Source: Acidobacteriaceae bacterium
GTDB taxonomy: Bacteria > Acidobacteriota > Terriglobia > Terriglobales > Acidobacteriaceae
Assembly: GCA_030041305.1 (NCBI GenBank)
Contig: JASHOC010000280.1
Span: 39,164 to 103,163 of the forward strand
Length of the DNA: 64,000 nt
Direction: 5' to 3'
In this document: piece by piece, positions 52,632 through 61,425 of the stretch
Layout: each line of letters opens with the position of its first letter
Numbering within the stretch: position 1 is the stretch's first letter
Notes under the pieces: generated by a model
Seen by the model: only the letters and a program-made list of their open reading frames with translations
The model's database searches: none
What the model was told of the DNA's origin: nothing
Program-made: the position numbers and the translations under genes

Positions 52632-52901
52632 ATGACGCCGGATATGGTGGCTGAGCTGTTGCGGCAATTGCTGAAAGAAGCCATGATTCTGGCCGCGCCG
52701 CTGCTGATCGCCGCCGCCGCGCTGAGCTTCGTGCTGAGCCTGATGCAGACCCTGACCAGCCTGCAGGAGCAGTCGCTGACCTCGGTGCCGCGGCTGGGGC
52801 TCATCGCCATGATCATGCTGGTGGGGATGCCCTGGTTTCTGGAGCGGCTGGCGGCTTATACGCGGCTGTTGCTGGGGGATTTGCGGAGATTTCTGGGGTG
52901 A
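52632..52901 (+). CDS. fliQ: Flagellar export gate protein FliQ
   Basis: Two-helix subunit of the export gate, 89 aa. Segments LLKEAMILAAPLLIAAAALSFVLSLMQTLTSLQEQSLTSVPRL identify it. Starts two bases after the fliP stop. Confidence 0.93.
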   Translation: MTPDMVAELLRQLLKEAMILAAPLLIAAAALSFVLSLMQTLTSLQEQSLTSVPRLGLIAMIMLVGMPWFLERLAAYTRLLLGDLRRFLG

Positions 52902-52907
52902 GAAGAC

Positions 52908-53012
52908 AGCTTCCGGCTTTCAGCTCCTGGCTTCCCGCCGCAAGTTGCACAGGCGGGCGGCTTCGGGTTGCGAACAAGAGGCTGGGAGCGGGCGGCCAGG
53001 AGCTGGCGGCGA
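52908..53012. repeat. Inverted heptad arrays in the fliQ-fliR spacer
   Basis: Left array (52908-52942): AGCTTCC GGCTTTC AGCTCCT GGCTTCC CGCCGCA. Right array (52978-53012): GAGGCTG GGAGCGG GCGGCCA GGAGCTG GCGGCGA, ending exactly at the fliR ATG. AGCTCCTGGC (52922-52931) and GCCAGGAGCT (52995-53004) are reverse complements. The AGGAG of fliR lies inside the right array, so pairing of the arms could mask it. Confidence 0.8.
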
Positions 53013-53816
53013 ATGATGGCGGACTGGACCACATTTTTGAGCGCGATGACGCTGACGCTGGCGCGGGTGAGCGGGATGGTGGCCTTCGCCCCGTTCTTTT
53101 CCTCGACCGCGCTGCCCATGCGCGCCAAGGCCGTCTTTGCGGGCGCGACCGCCTTTCTGCTGGCCCCGGTGGTGGCCGCGCTGCCTTACGCGCAGGCGGA
53201 GATCACCTTTTCTGCGCTTCTGGGCGAGCTGGCCGTGGGGCTGGTCTACGGGCTGTCGCTGACGCTGGTGAGCGAGATGCTGCTCTTCGCCGGTCAGATC
53301 GCGGGCCTGCAGTTCAGCTTTTCGCTGGTCAATCTGATGGATCCCTCCACGGAGATTCAGACCCCGCTTCTGGGCGACCTATTCCAGCTGATGGGCACGC
53401 TGGTGGTGATCGGAGCCGGCCTGGACCGGATCCTGCTGGCTTCGATGGTGCGCAGCTTCCACGCTGCGCCGCTGGGCGCCTACGCCCTGGCCGCGCCGTC
53501 GGCGATGGCCATCGTGCGCGCCGCCGGAGGCGTCTTTCTGGCCGCGCTCGAACTGTCGGCACCGGTGCTGGCCGCCACCATGCTGGTCGAAGTGGCGGTG
53601 GCGTTATTGGGCAAGCTCAGCCCGCAGTTGCCAGTGATGTTTCTGGGCGTGCCGCTGAAGACACTGACTGGCTTTGTGGTGCTGACCGGCTCGATGGCGG
53701 TTTGGCCGCGCTTTATCGAGGCGCGCTTCGCGGCCCTGCTCGATATGGCCGAGCGGCTGATCGCGGCCCCCGTCCACGGCGTGGCCATGGGACTGTTTCC
53801 GGGGCTGGGGAGATAG
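53013..53816 (+). CDS. fliR: Flagellar export gate protein FliR
   Basis: A 267-aa polytopic protein of the export gate: LTLARVSGMVAFAPFFSSTALPMRAKAVFAGATAFLL, ELAVGLVYGLSLTLVSEMLLFAGQIAGLQFSFSLVNLMDPSTE and the later FLGVPLKTLTGF. I chose the ATG at 53013 (MMADWTTFLSAM); the open frame begins 15 codons earlier inside the heptad array. FlhB follows three bases after its stop. Confidence 0.93.
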   Translation: MMADWTTFLSAMTLTLARVSGMVAFAPFFSSTALPMRAKAVFAGATAFLLAPVVAALPYAQAEITFSALLGELAVGLVYGLSLTLVSEMLLFAGQIAGLQFSFSLVNLMDPSTEIQTPLLGDLFQLMGTLVVIGAGLDRILLASMVRSFHAAPLGAYALAAPSAMAIVRAAGGVFLAALELSAPVLAATMLVEVAVALLGKLSPQLPVMFLGVPLKTLTGFVVLTGSMAVWPRFIEARFAALLDMAERLIAAPVHGVAMGLFPGLGR

Positions 53817-53819
53817 GCG

Positions 53820-54992
53820 ATGCCCGGAGAGCGCAGCGAACAGGCCACCCAGCACCGGCGCGAGAAGGCGCGCAAGGAAGGCGACATCCTGCACAGCCGG
53901 GAGCTGACGGCCGCGGCGGGAACGCTGGCCGGAGTGATCGCGCTGAGAGTGTTGGGTGGCCGGACCATGGAGGCGTGGCGGGGCGCGTTTACGGGCTTTT
54001 TGGCGCTCGGCGCCGCCGGTCGGTGGGAGCCGGACGCCATCGCGCCGACCTTTGCGGCCATCCGCCGGCTGACGCTGGCGGTCCTGTTTCCGCCCGCCCT
54101 GGCCATGGCGATGGCGGCGACAGCGGCCCTCGCAGTGGGCATTTTGCAGACCGGAGGCCTCACCGTCCATGGCGGGGCGGTGGGCTTCAAGCCGGAGCGC
54201 ATCAACCCCGTCTCAAACCTCAAGAACCTGTTTTCGCTGCGCGCCGCGGCCCGGCTGGGCAAGTCGCTGATCCCGGCCGCTTTTCTGGCCGTCTTCGCGG
54301 TCCAGAGCATCGGTCGCGAATTAACCCTTCCGCCGTTCTCGACTGCGCGTCTGGAGCTGCTCGGCGCGGATGTCTACGGGCTGCTCATGGCCGCGGCCTG
54401 GCTGCTCTTCGGCTGGTCGGCCATCGACTACCTGGTGGAATGGCAGAGCCGGGAGTCGCGATTGAAGATGAGCCGGCAGGACCTGCGCGACGAGCTCAAG
54501 GAGACCGAGGGAAGCCCGCAGATTCGCAGCCGCATCCGCGGCCTGCAGCGACAGATGCGCCGCCGCCGGGTGAAGGCGGATGTGGCCAAGGCCGCCGTGG
54601 TGTTGACCAATCCGACCCACTACGCCGTGGCCCTGAGCTTCGACTTCGCCACCATGGACGCGCCCAAGGTGCTGGCCAAGGGCCGCAACCTGCTGGCCGA
54701 GGAGATCAAGGCCGAAGCGCGCTGGGCGGGTGTGCCGATTGTCGAGAATCCGCCGCTGGCGCGCTCGCTCTACCGTTCGGTCGAGGTCGGGCAAGCCATC
54801 CCGGTGGAGTTGTACGCGGCGGTGGCTGCGATTCTGGCCTACCTGTACCGCCAGCGGGTGGAGGCGGAGTTACGCGAGCGCCGGCGGGGGGCGGGCGGCT
54901 CGCCGGGTCCAGGATTCGCGAGTGCGGGCTCAGCGGCGCGCGGCTCGACGGGTCCTGCTGTGGGACCAGGTCTTGCTGGAGGTCCGCAATGA
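53820..54992 (+). CDS. flhB: Flagellar export switch protein FlhB
   Basis: Substrate-specificity switch of the flagellar export apparatus, 390 aa. It begins GERSEQATQHRREKARKEGDILHSREL, has four membrane segments and the autocleavage motif N264-P265-T266-H267 (VVLTNPTHYAVAL). The C-terminal 35 residues are a Gly/Pro/Ala/Ser-rich tail that usual FlhB lacks or varies in. Confidence 0.95.
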   Translation: MPGERSEQATQHRREKARKEGDILHSRELTAAAGTLAGVIALRVLGGRTMEAWRGAFTGFLALGAAGRWEPDAIAPTFAAIRRLTLAVLFPPALAMAMAATAALAVGILQTGGLTVHGGAVGFKPERINPVSNLKNLFSLRAAARLGKSLIPAAFLAVFAVQSIGRELTLPPFSTARLELLGADVYGLLMAAAWLLFGWSAIDYLVEWQSRESRLKMSRQDLRDELKETEGSPQIRSRIRGLQRQMRRRRVKADVAKAAVVLTNPTHYAVALSFDFATMDAPKVLAKGRNLLAEEIKAEARWAGVPIVENPPLARSLYRSVEVGQAIPVELYAAVAAILAYLYRQRVEAELRERRRGAGGSPGPGFASAGSAARGSTGPAVGPGLAGGPQ

Positions 54993-55029
54993 AGCGATCC
55001 ACGCTTTTTTGTTTTCGAGGAGAGTAGCG

Positions 55030-57132
55030 ATGAGTACCACAACGCTTGCCGCCGGATCGCTTGCGGCTCGTGCGCCGATCTTAGAGCGGCTGCGCGAGTA
55101 TCTGCTGCCGCTAGCCGCGATCAGCGTGATCTTCGTCATGCTCGTGCCATTGCCGGCTACGGGGCTGGATTTTCTGCTGGCGTTCTCGATGACGGCGTCG
55201 ATCATCGTCTTTTTGGCCGCTATCCAGATCCGCCGCGCCGTGGAACTCTCGGTCTTTCCTACCCTGCTGCTCTTGCTGACGCTCTTTCGGCTGTCCTTGA
55301 ACATTGCCTCCAGCCGGCGCATCCTGCTGCACGGGCAGGAAGGAACGGCGGCGGCTGGCAAGGTGATTGAAGCCTTTGGCCAGTTTGTAGTGGGCGGGAA
55401 TTACGTCGTGGGCTTCGTGCTCTTTCTGGCCCTGGTCGCCATTCAGTTCCTGGTGGTGGCGCACGGCGCGGTGCGGACTGCGGAGGTGACGGCTCGGTTT
55501 ACCCTCGACGCCCTGCCAGGCAAGCAGATGGCCATCGACGCCGACATGAACGCGGGCCTGATCGACGAGGCCGAGGCACGGCGGCGGCGGCAAGCGATCG
55601 CCCGGGAAGCCGAGTTCTATGGGGCCATGGATGGCGCGGCGCGGTTCAATCAGCGCGACGCGCTAGCCACGATTCTCATAACCGCCATCAATATCGTCGC
55701 CGGGCTTCTCATCGGCACGCTGCAGCAGAGTGTCGCCCTGGGCGAGGCGGCTCGGACGTACACGGTGTTGACGGTCGGCGACGGGCTCGTGACCATCATT
55801 CCTTCGCTGCTGGTGTCGGTGGCAGGCGGCATCACGCTGACCCGCGCCAACTCGGCCGGGATGCTTGGCGGCGAGATCCGACAACAATTGCTGGGCCGCC
55901 CGGCGACGCTGTATCTCGCCAGCCTGGTTTCGAGCGGCATGTGTTTGATCCCGGGGTTGCCCAAGCTGGCCTTCCTGGCCGTAGGCGCGGGGCTGTTTTG
56001 GAGCGGGCGCAGGCTTTCGGCGCATGCACCGGCGGCGGCCACGGCGGAGCTGACGCCGGCCGAAAAGAAAAGGGCGGAGACGGCGCAGGGTTCGGACCTA
56101 GCGACCCTGTTGCGGCTCGAGGACTTGACTCTCGAGATCGGGTTCCAGCTCATTCCGCTGGTGGACGAGAAGCAGGGCGGCCAATTGCTGAACCGGGTCC
56201 GCACCCTGCGCCGCCATCTATCCTCGGAATTGGGCTTTTTGATCCCCCCGGTGCACATCTCGGACAACCTCCGCCTGAAGCCGCGCGAGTACGTTTTTTC
56301 GCTACGAGGCATCGAGATCGGCCGCTGGCAGACCGAGGGTACGCAGCTATTGGCCGTTTCCGGCGAGCCCGGCCGCCGGCCATTGACCGGTAGAGAGACG
56401 CGGGAGCCCGCCTTCGGAGTCCCGGCCATCTGGATTGTGCCCGCGCTCGAAGACCAAGCCATCGCGGCGGGCTACTCCGTAGTAGATGCGGTGACGGTGA
56501 TCACCACGCACCTCGGCGAGCTGATCCGCCAGCACGCTTGGGAACTCCTCGGCCGCGCCGAGATCAAGCGCCTCTTGGACACGCTTAACGAAAGCCATCC
56601 CAAGCTGATCGAAGAGCTGATCCCCAAACTGCTGACGCTGGGCGAGGTGGGACGGGTGCTTGAGCAGTTGCTGCGCGAACGGGTGTCGGTCCGCGACTTG
56701 GGCGCGATCCTGGAGGCGCTGCTCGAAACTGCTCCAGTAAACAAGAGCGTGGTGGCGCTGGTCGAGGCCGCGCGTCAAGCGATGGGGCGAAGACTGGTGC
56801 GCCCGCTGCTCGATGGCGACGGGCAGTTGCCGGTGCTCCTGCTCGATCCGGCGCTCGAAGAAGAAATTTTGGCCACGCTCAACCCGGAGTCCGGCCAACG
56901 CCTGCTGGTCCCCGCGGCGGGGGCCCCACCCCTGGTGCGGCGGCTCTCGGATTCTGTGAGATCGCTTATCGGCTCGGCGTCCACCGCGGCCTTCCCCGTG
57001 CTCCTCTGCCCCAGTCCGGCGCGCTATCACGTGAAGCGCTGGCTGGAGCCGGTTTTGCCTCGGTTGGCGGTCGTGGCCGTCGGCGAGATTCCGCCCGAGA
57101 TCCGACTGCGCCCCGCGGGCACGGTGCGCTGA
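55030..57132 (+). CDS. flhA: Flagellar export protein FlhA
   Basis: A 700-aa export gate protein with an N-terminal membrane domain (PATGLDFLLAFSMTASIIVFLAAIQIRRAVELSVFPTLLLLLTLFRLSLNIASSR), the FHIPEP-type segment RFTLDALPGKQMAIDADMNAGLIDEAEARRRR, and a large cytosolic domain. I chose the ATG at 55030, eight bases after GAGGAG; the frame is open 100 codons further upstream inside flhB and is not coding. No flhF or flhG follows it, unlike many polar-flagellate genomes. Confidence 0.95.
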   Translation: MSTTTLAAGSLAARAPILERLREYLLPLAAISVIFVMLVPLPATGLDFLLAFSMTASIIVFLAAIQIRRAVELSVFPTLLLLLTLFRLSLNIASSRRILLHGQEGTAAAGKVIEAFGQFVVGGNYVVGFVLFLALVAIQFLVVAHGAVRTAEVTARFTLDALPGKQMAIDADMNAGLIDEAEARRRRQAIAREAEFYGAMDGAARFNQRDALATILITAINIVAGLLIGTLQQSVALGEAARTYTVLTVGDGLVTIIPSLLVSVAGGITLTRANSAGMLGGEIRQQLLGRPATLYLASLVSSGMCLIPGLPKLAFLAVGAGLFWSGRRLSAHAPAAATAELTPAEKKRAETAQGSDLATLLRLEDLTLEIGFQLIPLVDEKQGGQLLNRVRTLRRHLSSELGFLIPPVHISDNLRLKPREYVFSLRGIEIGRWQTEGTQLLAVSGEPGRRPLTGRETREPAFGVPAIWIVPALEDQAIAAGYSVVDAVTVITTHLGELIRQHAWELLGRAEIKRLLDTLNESHPKLIEELIPKLLTLGEVGRVLEQLLRERVSVRDLGAILEALLETAPVNKSVVALVEAARQAMGRRLVRPLLDGDGQLPVLLLDPALEEEILATLNPESGQRLLVPAAGAPPLVRRLSDSVRSLIGSASTAAFPVLLCPSPARYHVKRWLEPVLPRLAVVAVGEIPPEIRLRPAGTVR

Positions 57133-57219
57133 GCAGTGGATGGGGCTCCGGAGGTCGTGGCTGGACAACAGGTTGGAGATCATGTCAAAGGCGACTTGAG
57201 GATGGGCAAGGGGAGAACG

Positions 57220-58080
57220 ATGGGAACCGAGGTGGCGGCAACAACCAGGGACCACAGAGGCATGAAAAGAGGCGTGGGAAGTTATCCTCCGGTGGCGGCT
57301 GCGCCGGCGCCGGCGTTGACCAGCGAGCAGGAGCGAGTTCTCCTCGAACATCTGCCGGTGGTGCGCTTTCTGGCCCGCCGCATTCACGAACGGCTGCCCC
57401 AGCATGTAGATATCGAAGACCTGGTCTCGGCCGGGGTGGTGGGGTTGATGGACGCTTTCGCCAAATTCGATCCGGCCAAGAGGGTGCAGTTCCGCAGCTA
57501 CGCGCAATTTCGCATCCGCGGAGCCATTCTCGACAGCCTACGCACCCTGGACTGGAGCCCACGCGAGTTGCGCCGTAAAGGCCGCGCCATCGAAGAGGCG
57601 ATCCGGGTCTTGACGGCGCGCCTGGGCCGGGCCCCGGGGGAAATTGAGGTGGCCGAAGAGTTGGGGGTGGAGCTCGACGAATACCAGCAAGTGCTCGGCG
57701 ATCTGAAGGGGCTGGAGATCGGCACCCTGCACCTCGAGCACAACGAGGACTCCGGCGAGGAAGAGCTGGCCTACGTGCCCGGACGCCCGGAGGAGGATCC
57801 GCTGTTTCGCTGCCTCAAGGGGGAGCTTGAAGAGCGGCTCACCGAGGCGATCGCCCATTTGCCCGACCGCGAGCGGCTGGTGATGACGCTCTACTACTAC
57901 GAAGAGATGACCATGCGCGAGATCGGGCTGGCGCTGGGGGTGGTGGAGTCGCGGGTCTCGCAGGTGCATGCCTCGGCGGTGATGCACCTGCGCGCGGCAC
58001 TCAAGGACCTCGCGGCGCGCGGCGCGTTCGATCGCAGCGCGCGCAAGCTCCCGCGTGGGGCGCAACGCAAGGCGAGTTGA
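57220..58080 (+). CDS. fliA: Flagellar sigma factor FliA (sigma-28 type)
   Basis: A 286-aa RNA polymerase sigma factor of the FliA/WhiG group. Region 2: LPVVRFLARRIHERLPQHVDIEDLVSAGVVGLMDAFAKFDPAKRVQFRSYAQFRIRGAILDSLRTLDWSPRELR. Region 3: AIEEAIRVLTARLGRAPGEIEVAEELGV. Region 4: LPDRERLVMTLYYYEEMTMREIGLALGVVESRVSQVHASAVMHLR. I chose the ATG at 57220 because GGGGAG lies four bases before it; earlier in-frame starts back to 57136 are possible. It would direct late flagellar and chemotaxis genes. Confidence 0.92.
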   Translation: MGTEVAATTRDHRGMKRGVGSYPPVAAAPAPALTSEQERVLLEHLPVVRFLARRIHERLPQHVDIEDLVSAGVVGLMDAFAKFDPAKRVQFRSYAQFRIRGAILDSLRTLDWSPRELRRKGRAIEEAIRVLTARLGRAPGEIEVAEELGVELDEYQQVLGDLKGLEIGTLHLEHNEDSGEEELAYVPGRPEEDPLFRCLKGELEERLTEAIAHLPDRERLVMTLYYYEEMTMREIGLALGVVESRVSQVHASAVMHLRAALKDLAARGAFDRSARKLPRGAQRKAS

Positions 58081-58201
58081 GCCTGGGGCGGGGTTGAACG
58101 AAGTCTCGTTTTTGCGGAGCCGGAAGTGGGGAATTGAAGAGACCCGAAACCAGTGAATCGGAACGCCTGTCAGAGCACGGGTCAAGGTGGAGGAAACTTC
58201 G

Positions 58202-59167
58202 GTGGCTGAAAAAACTCTCCAACAGGACGAGATCGATGCGCTCTTTGAGGCGGCGCGCAGTTCTGCGTCGGAACCCCAAAAAATCGAAGCGCGGGCCCGG
58301 GTAAGGCCCTTCAATTATGCCTCGGCGGGCCAGATTTCGACCGAACAGATGCGCGCCATTAGCCTGTTGAACGATCTGTTTGCCCGGAACCTGACCCACA
58401 ATCTGGCGGCATGGCTGCGCACCCGTTTTCAGGTCAACCTGGTCTCGGCCGAGCAGATCCAGTTCAATGAATTTCTCCTTAGAATTCCCGAGATCAGTTA
58501 CGTGGCCAGCGTGCGCCTGGAACCGCTGGGCGCGGTTTCGGTGTTGCAGCTGGATATGGCCCTGGCGCCACCGATCATCGATCTCGTGCTGGGCGGTGAC
58601 GGCAAGGACGGGCCTTTGCGCGAGCTGACCGACATTGAGGAGTCGATTCTGGCCAGCGTGGTCGAGATCGTTTGCCGGGAGCTGACCGCGGCTTGGCAGC
58701 CCGTGGGTTTGAGCTTCAGTTTCGAGCGGCGGCAGATGCAGACCCAGGTGGCGCGCATCATGTCAGTGGCCGAAAAGACCTTGTGCCTAAGCTTCGAGAT
58801 TCGCATGCCGCACAGTTCGGGTCTGCTGAACCTGGCCTTTCCCGCAGTGGTGGCGAACACCATTTTGCGCCGGCTTGCCACGGAATGGGGCCGTGGGCGA
58901 CGTCATGCCGGCGATGCGCGGGAAAGAATGCAGGCCGCAGCGCGGCGCATCCGCTTCGGCTGCTCTTTGCAGTTGCCCTCGGTGCGGGTGCGGGCGAGCG
59001 AACTCGAGAGGCTTGAGCCAGGCAGCGTGCTGCTACTGAACCTCGCCGGCAACAACCTGCCTCTGTGGCGTGTCGGCGGCCAAACCTTGAACCGGGCGCA
59101 AGCGATTCGCCAGGGTCCGCATCGGGCCGCGCGGATGGAGCGTAGGCCCGCCGAGGGGGGGAGATGA
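58202..59167 (+). CDS. fliM: Flagellar motor switch protein FliM
   Basis: A 321-aa C-ring protein. The N-terminus has the CheY-P-binding EIDALF peptide (TLQQDEIDALFEAA). The middle is the CheC-like domain (RAISLLNDLFARNLTHNLAAWLRTRFQVNL ... DLVLGGDGKDGPLRELTDIEESILASVVEIV) and the end a SpoA domain (FGCSLQLPSVRVRASELERLEPGSVLLLNLAGNNLPLWRVGGQ). I chose the GTG at 58202, seven bases after GGAGGA, as it gives the family N-terminus; a GTG at 58187 is an alternative. Overlaps the next gene by four bases. Confidence 0.93.
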   Translation: MAEKTLQQDEIDALFEAARSSASEPQKIEARARVRPFNYASAGQISTEQMRAISLLNDLFARNLTHNLAAWLRTRFQVNLVSAEQIQFNEFLLRIPEISYVASVRLEPLGAVSVLQLDMALAPPIIDLVLGGDGKDGPLRELTDIEESILASVVEIVCRELTAAWQPVGLSFSFERRQMQTQVARIMSVAEKTLCLSFEIRMPHSSGLLNLAFPAVVANTILRRLATEWGRGRRHAGDARERMQAAARRIRFGCSLQLPSVRVRASELERLEPGSVLLLNLAGNNLPLWRVGGQTLNRAQAIRQGPHRAARMERRPAEGGR

Positions 59168-59967
59168 AAAGCTACTTCGACTGCTGGGTGCAGGTGGCTA
59201 GCGACCTCTTCGCTCAGGCTCTGGCCGGCGAGCCGGAGCTTTTGGAAGCCCTGCCGAAGCCGCTCGACGCCGACTCGTTCGGCTTTGCGGCGACGCTCGC
59301 CGGGGACGTAGAGGGACGGTTTTCCATCCTCCTCGATGCGGGGCTACTCGAGACCTCGCTGGCCGGCGAAGGCCTGGACCAGAAGACCGCCTTGGGCGAG
59401 CTGGTTCGCGAAACGGCGGAAGCCGCGGCCGCAGAGCTGTTGGCACGGACGGGCAAGCATGCCCGGGTGGAGAAATTCGAAGAGATCGCAGGAGAAACGC
59501 GCGTTTCGCGCGCGTTTCAGTTGCGCTCCGGCGGCCGGTCGTGGACTCTGCTCGTTCGCAACGAGGTAGGGGCGCGCGAGGACGCGGCCGGCGCGACGTG
59601 GGCTTCTGGCACGAAGACTGACCTGAAGCTTGATCCAGAGGCCGCGCAGGACGGAGCCGCGCCGTCTACTCCCGGTCTGGGCGCGCCGCCCCCCTTGAGT
59701 CGTGGCCTCGAACTTCTGCTCGACATCGAGCTCGAGGCAGCGCTGCGCTTCGGCTCGCGACAGATGCCGCTGGGCGAAATCCTGGAGCTGGGGCCCGGAG
59801 ACGTGGTGCAGTTGGACCGTCACGTATCGGACCCCGTGGACTTGATCGTGTGCGACAAGATTGTGGCTCGGGGCGAAGTGGTTCTGGTGAATGGCAACTT
59901 CGGGCTGAAAGTCACCGAAGTGGCCGCGCCCCAAAAGCGGCTGGAGAGCATCCGATGCCTCTTCTAA
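59164..59967 (+). CDS. FliN/FliY-like switch protein with an extra N-terminal domain
   Basis: A 267-aa protein. The C-terminal 80 residues are a typical SpoA domain (LLLDIELEAALRFGSRQMPLGEILELGPGDVVQLDRHVSDPVDLIVCDKIVARGEVVLVNGNFGLKVTEV). The N-terminal ~140 residues look like a CheC/CheX-related fold (FGFAATLAGDVEGRFSILLDAGLLETSL ... LGELVRETAEAAAAELLARTG), which recalls FliY (a FliN with an attached CheY-P phosphatase-like domain). The phosphatase E-x2-N signature is not clear here, so it may be structural only. A 30-40-residue low-complexity linker joins the two. Second FliN-type gene of the cluster; ATGA overlap with fliM. Confidence 0.8.
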   Translation: MKSYFDCWVQVASDLFAQALAGEPELLEALPKPLDADSFGFAATLAGDVEGRFSILLDAGLLETSLAGEGLDQKTALGELVRETAEAAAAELLARTGKHARVEKFEEIAGETRVSRAFQLRSGGRSWTLLVRNEVGAREDAAGATWASGTKTDLKLDPEAAQDGAAPSTPGLGAPPPLSRGLELLLDIELEAALRFGSRQMPLGEILELGPGDVVQLDRHVSDPVDLIVCDKIVARGEVVLVNGNFGLKVTEVAAPQKRLESIRCLF

Positions 59968-60917
59968 CCAGGAACGGAAGTTCGTTGACGCGCCGCTCCA
60001 TACTCGGAGAATCCAAAATTTCCGGACCTGTGGCGGATTCGGCTCTGGCAGATCCAGTTCCGATGACGGCTTCGCAACTTCCGGAACTTGCGCGGGGGCG
60101 CATTTTCTCGACCTGCGCCAATCCCGGCTGCCGCTCCGGCTGGTTCCGGCCATGGCGCAGTCGCTCGGCGCCGATCTTCGAAGGCGGGTGGTGCTGCTCG
60201 GAGGTCTGCGCGCAGGTGGTGGTGCGCCTCGCACTGGCGCGGGAGATGGATGGGCGGGGCAGCGCGACCGGGATGCACCGGCCCCGCCTGCCTTTGGGAT
60301 TGATCATGTTGGAGCGCGGCTGGATCACGGCCAACCAGTTGCGCAGCGCCATGGAGTCGCAGAAGGCGGCTGGCGGCCGGCTGGGTCACTGGCTGGGGTG
60401 CAAGCACGGGGTCAGCGCGGCGCTGGTCACGCGGGCGCTGGGGCTGCAATGGAGCTGTCCGGTGCTGCCGCTTGAATCTCACGACCCGGAAGGGCTTACG
60501 GCGCTCCTGCCGCGACTGTTCATCGACGCCTTCGGCGCACTACCTCTGCGTGTGGCCGCGGGCAGGATTCTCTACCTTGGTTTCGAAGATCGGCTCGACC
60601 CGGCGCTGGCGCTGGCGGTAGAGCGGATCACGGGGCTGCGGGTAGAAACCGGTATAGTGGAGGAGCCGCGCTTCCGTCCCGCCCATGCGCGGATGCTCAA
60701 GGCCCGCTTCCCGGCCGTGGAGTTGATCGAGGCGGCGTCGGAGCCGGCGCTGGCTCATGCCATGGCGCGCTCTCTGGAACGTGCGCGGCCAGTTGAAGCG
60801 CGCATGGCGCGGGTGCATGACTGCCTCTGGTTGCGGATGTGGCTGCGGCCCCACACCGGTGGCTTGGCCGAACTCGACTCGGTGTCCGATCTGATCGGAT
60901 CCGCGGGCGGATTTTGA
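59955..60917 (+). CDS. MshEN-type (GspE N-terminal) domain protein, candidate c-di-GMP receptor
   Basis: A 320-aa protein encoded inside the flagellar operon, overlapping the preceding switch gene by 13 bp. Residues 54-85 hold cysteines C54, C59, C80, C81 and C85, a possible zinc site. Residues 113-136 and 142-165 are two 24-residue motifs of the MshEN kind, each following LGxx(L/M)...G...L...Q and separated by five residues (KAAGG). The second has the key RLG; the first has PLG. The rest (about 166-320) looks like the second half of the GspE N-terminal region (ALLPRLFIDAFGALPLRVAAGRILYLGFED...ALALAVERITGLRVE). No ATPase domain follows. MshEN domains are known c-di-GMP receptors. Confidence 0.75.
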   Translation: MPLLTRNGSSLTRRSILGESKISGPVADSALADPVPMTASQLPELARGRIFSTCANPGCRSGWFRPWRSRSAPIFEGGWCCSEVCAQVVVRLALAREMDGRGSATGMHRPRLPLGLIMLERGWITANQLRSAMESQKAAGGRLGHWLGCKHGVSAALVTRALGLQWSCPVLPLESHDPEGLTALLPRLFIDAFGALPLRVAAGRILYLGFEDRLDPALALAVERITGLRVETGIVEEPRFRPAHARMLKARFPAVELIEAASEPALAHAMARSLERARPVEARMARVHDCLWLRMWLRPHTGGLAELDSVSDLIGSAGGF

Positions 60918-61029
60918 TCCGAAGGGGTAGCAAAGCTTGGCGGGGCTAAGTGGGGCGAGCCGCCGAACTGCCTACGGCTCATGAATCGGCCACGAGCGCC
61001 GATAGGCAGAGCAGCAGAGGAGCCCGAGT

Positions 61030-61413
61030 ATGCGCGAGATTCGAGCTTTGATCGTGGACGATTCCTCGGTGATGCGGAAGATCGTAGAGCGCACCTTGCG
61101 GCAGGCGGGCCTGGCATCTCTTGTAGTGCACGAAGCCGGAAGCGGCAGCGAGGCGCTGGAGGTCTTAGAAATCGAGCCGGTGGACCTTATTCTCTCCGAC
61201 ATCAACATGCCCTTGATGGACGGCCTCGAATTTCTGCGCGAGATTCGCGCTCGGAAGCTGGCCGCCGGTGTTCCGGTGGTGATGATCACCACTGAGTCCA
61301 GCGAGGAACATGTGAAGCAGGCCATTCAGGCCGGAGCGCACGGCTACATCCGCAAGCCCTTCACGGCCCAGCAGGTGAAGGAACGCGTGCTGCCCTTATT
61401 GGGCGCAACGTAA
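61030..61413 (+). CDS. cheY: CheY-like response regulator
   Basis: A 127-aa single receiver domain. D10, D11 and the phosphoacceptor D57 (LILSDINMPLMDG), the T87/T88 switch region (VMITTES) and K109 (GYIRKPF) are all present. Placed among switch genes it is very likely the regulator that binds FliM. The stop is followed 12 bases later by the start of the cheX gene. Confidence 0.92.
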   Translation: MREIRALIVDDSSVMRKIVERTLRQAGLASLVVHEAGSGSEALEVLEIEPVDLILSDINMPLMDGLEFLREIRARKLAAGVPVVMITTESSEEHVKQAIQAGAHGYIRKPFTAQQVKERVLPLLGAT

Positions 61414-61425
61414 GGAGGAGTCGGC

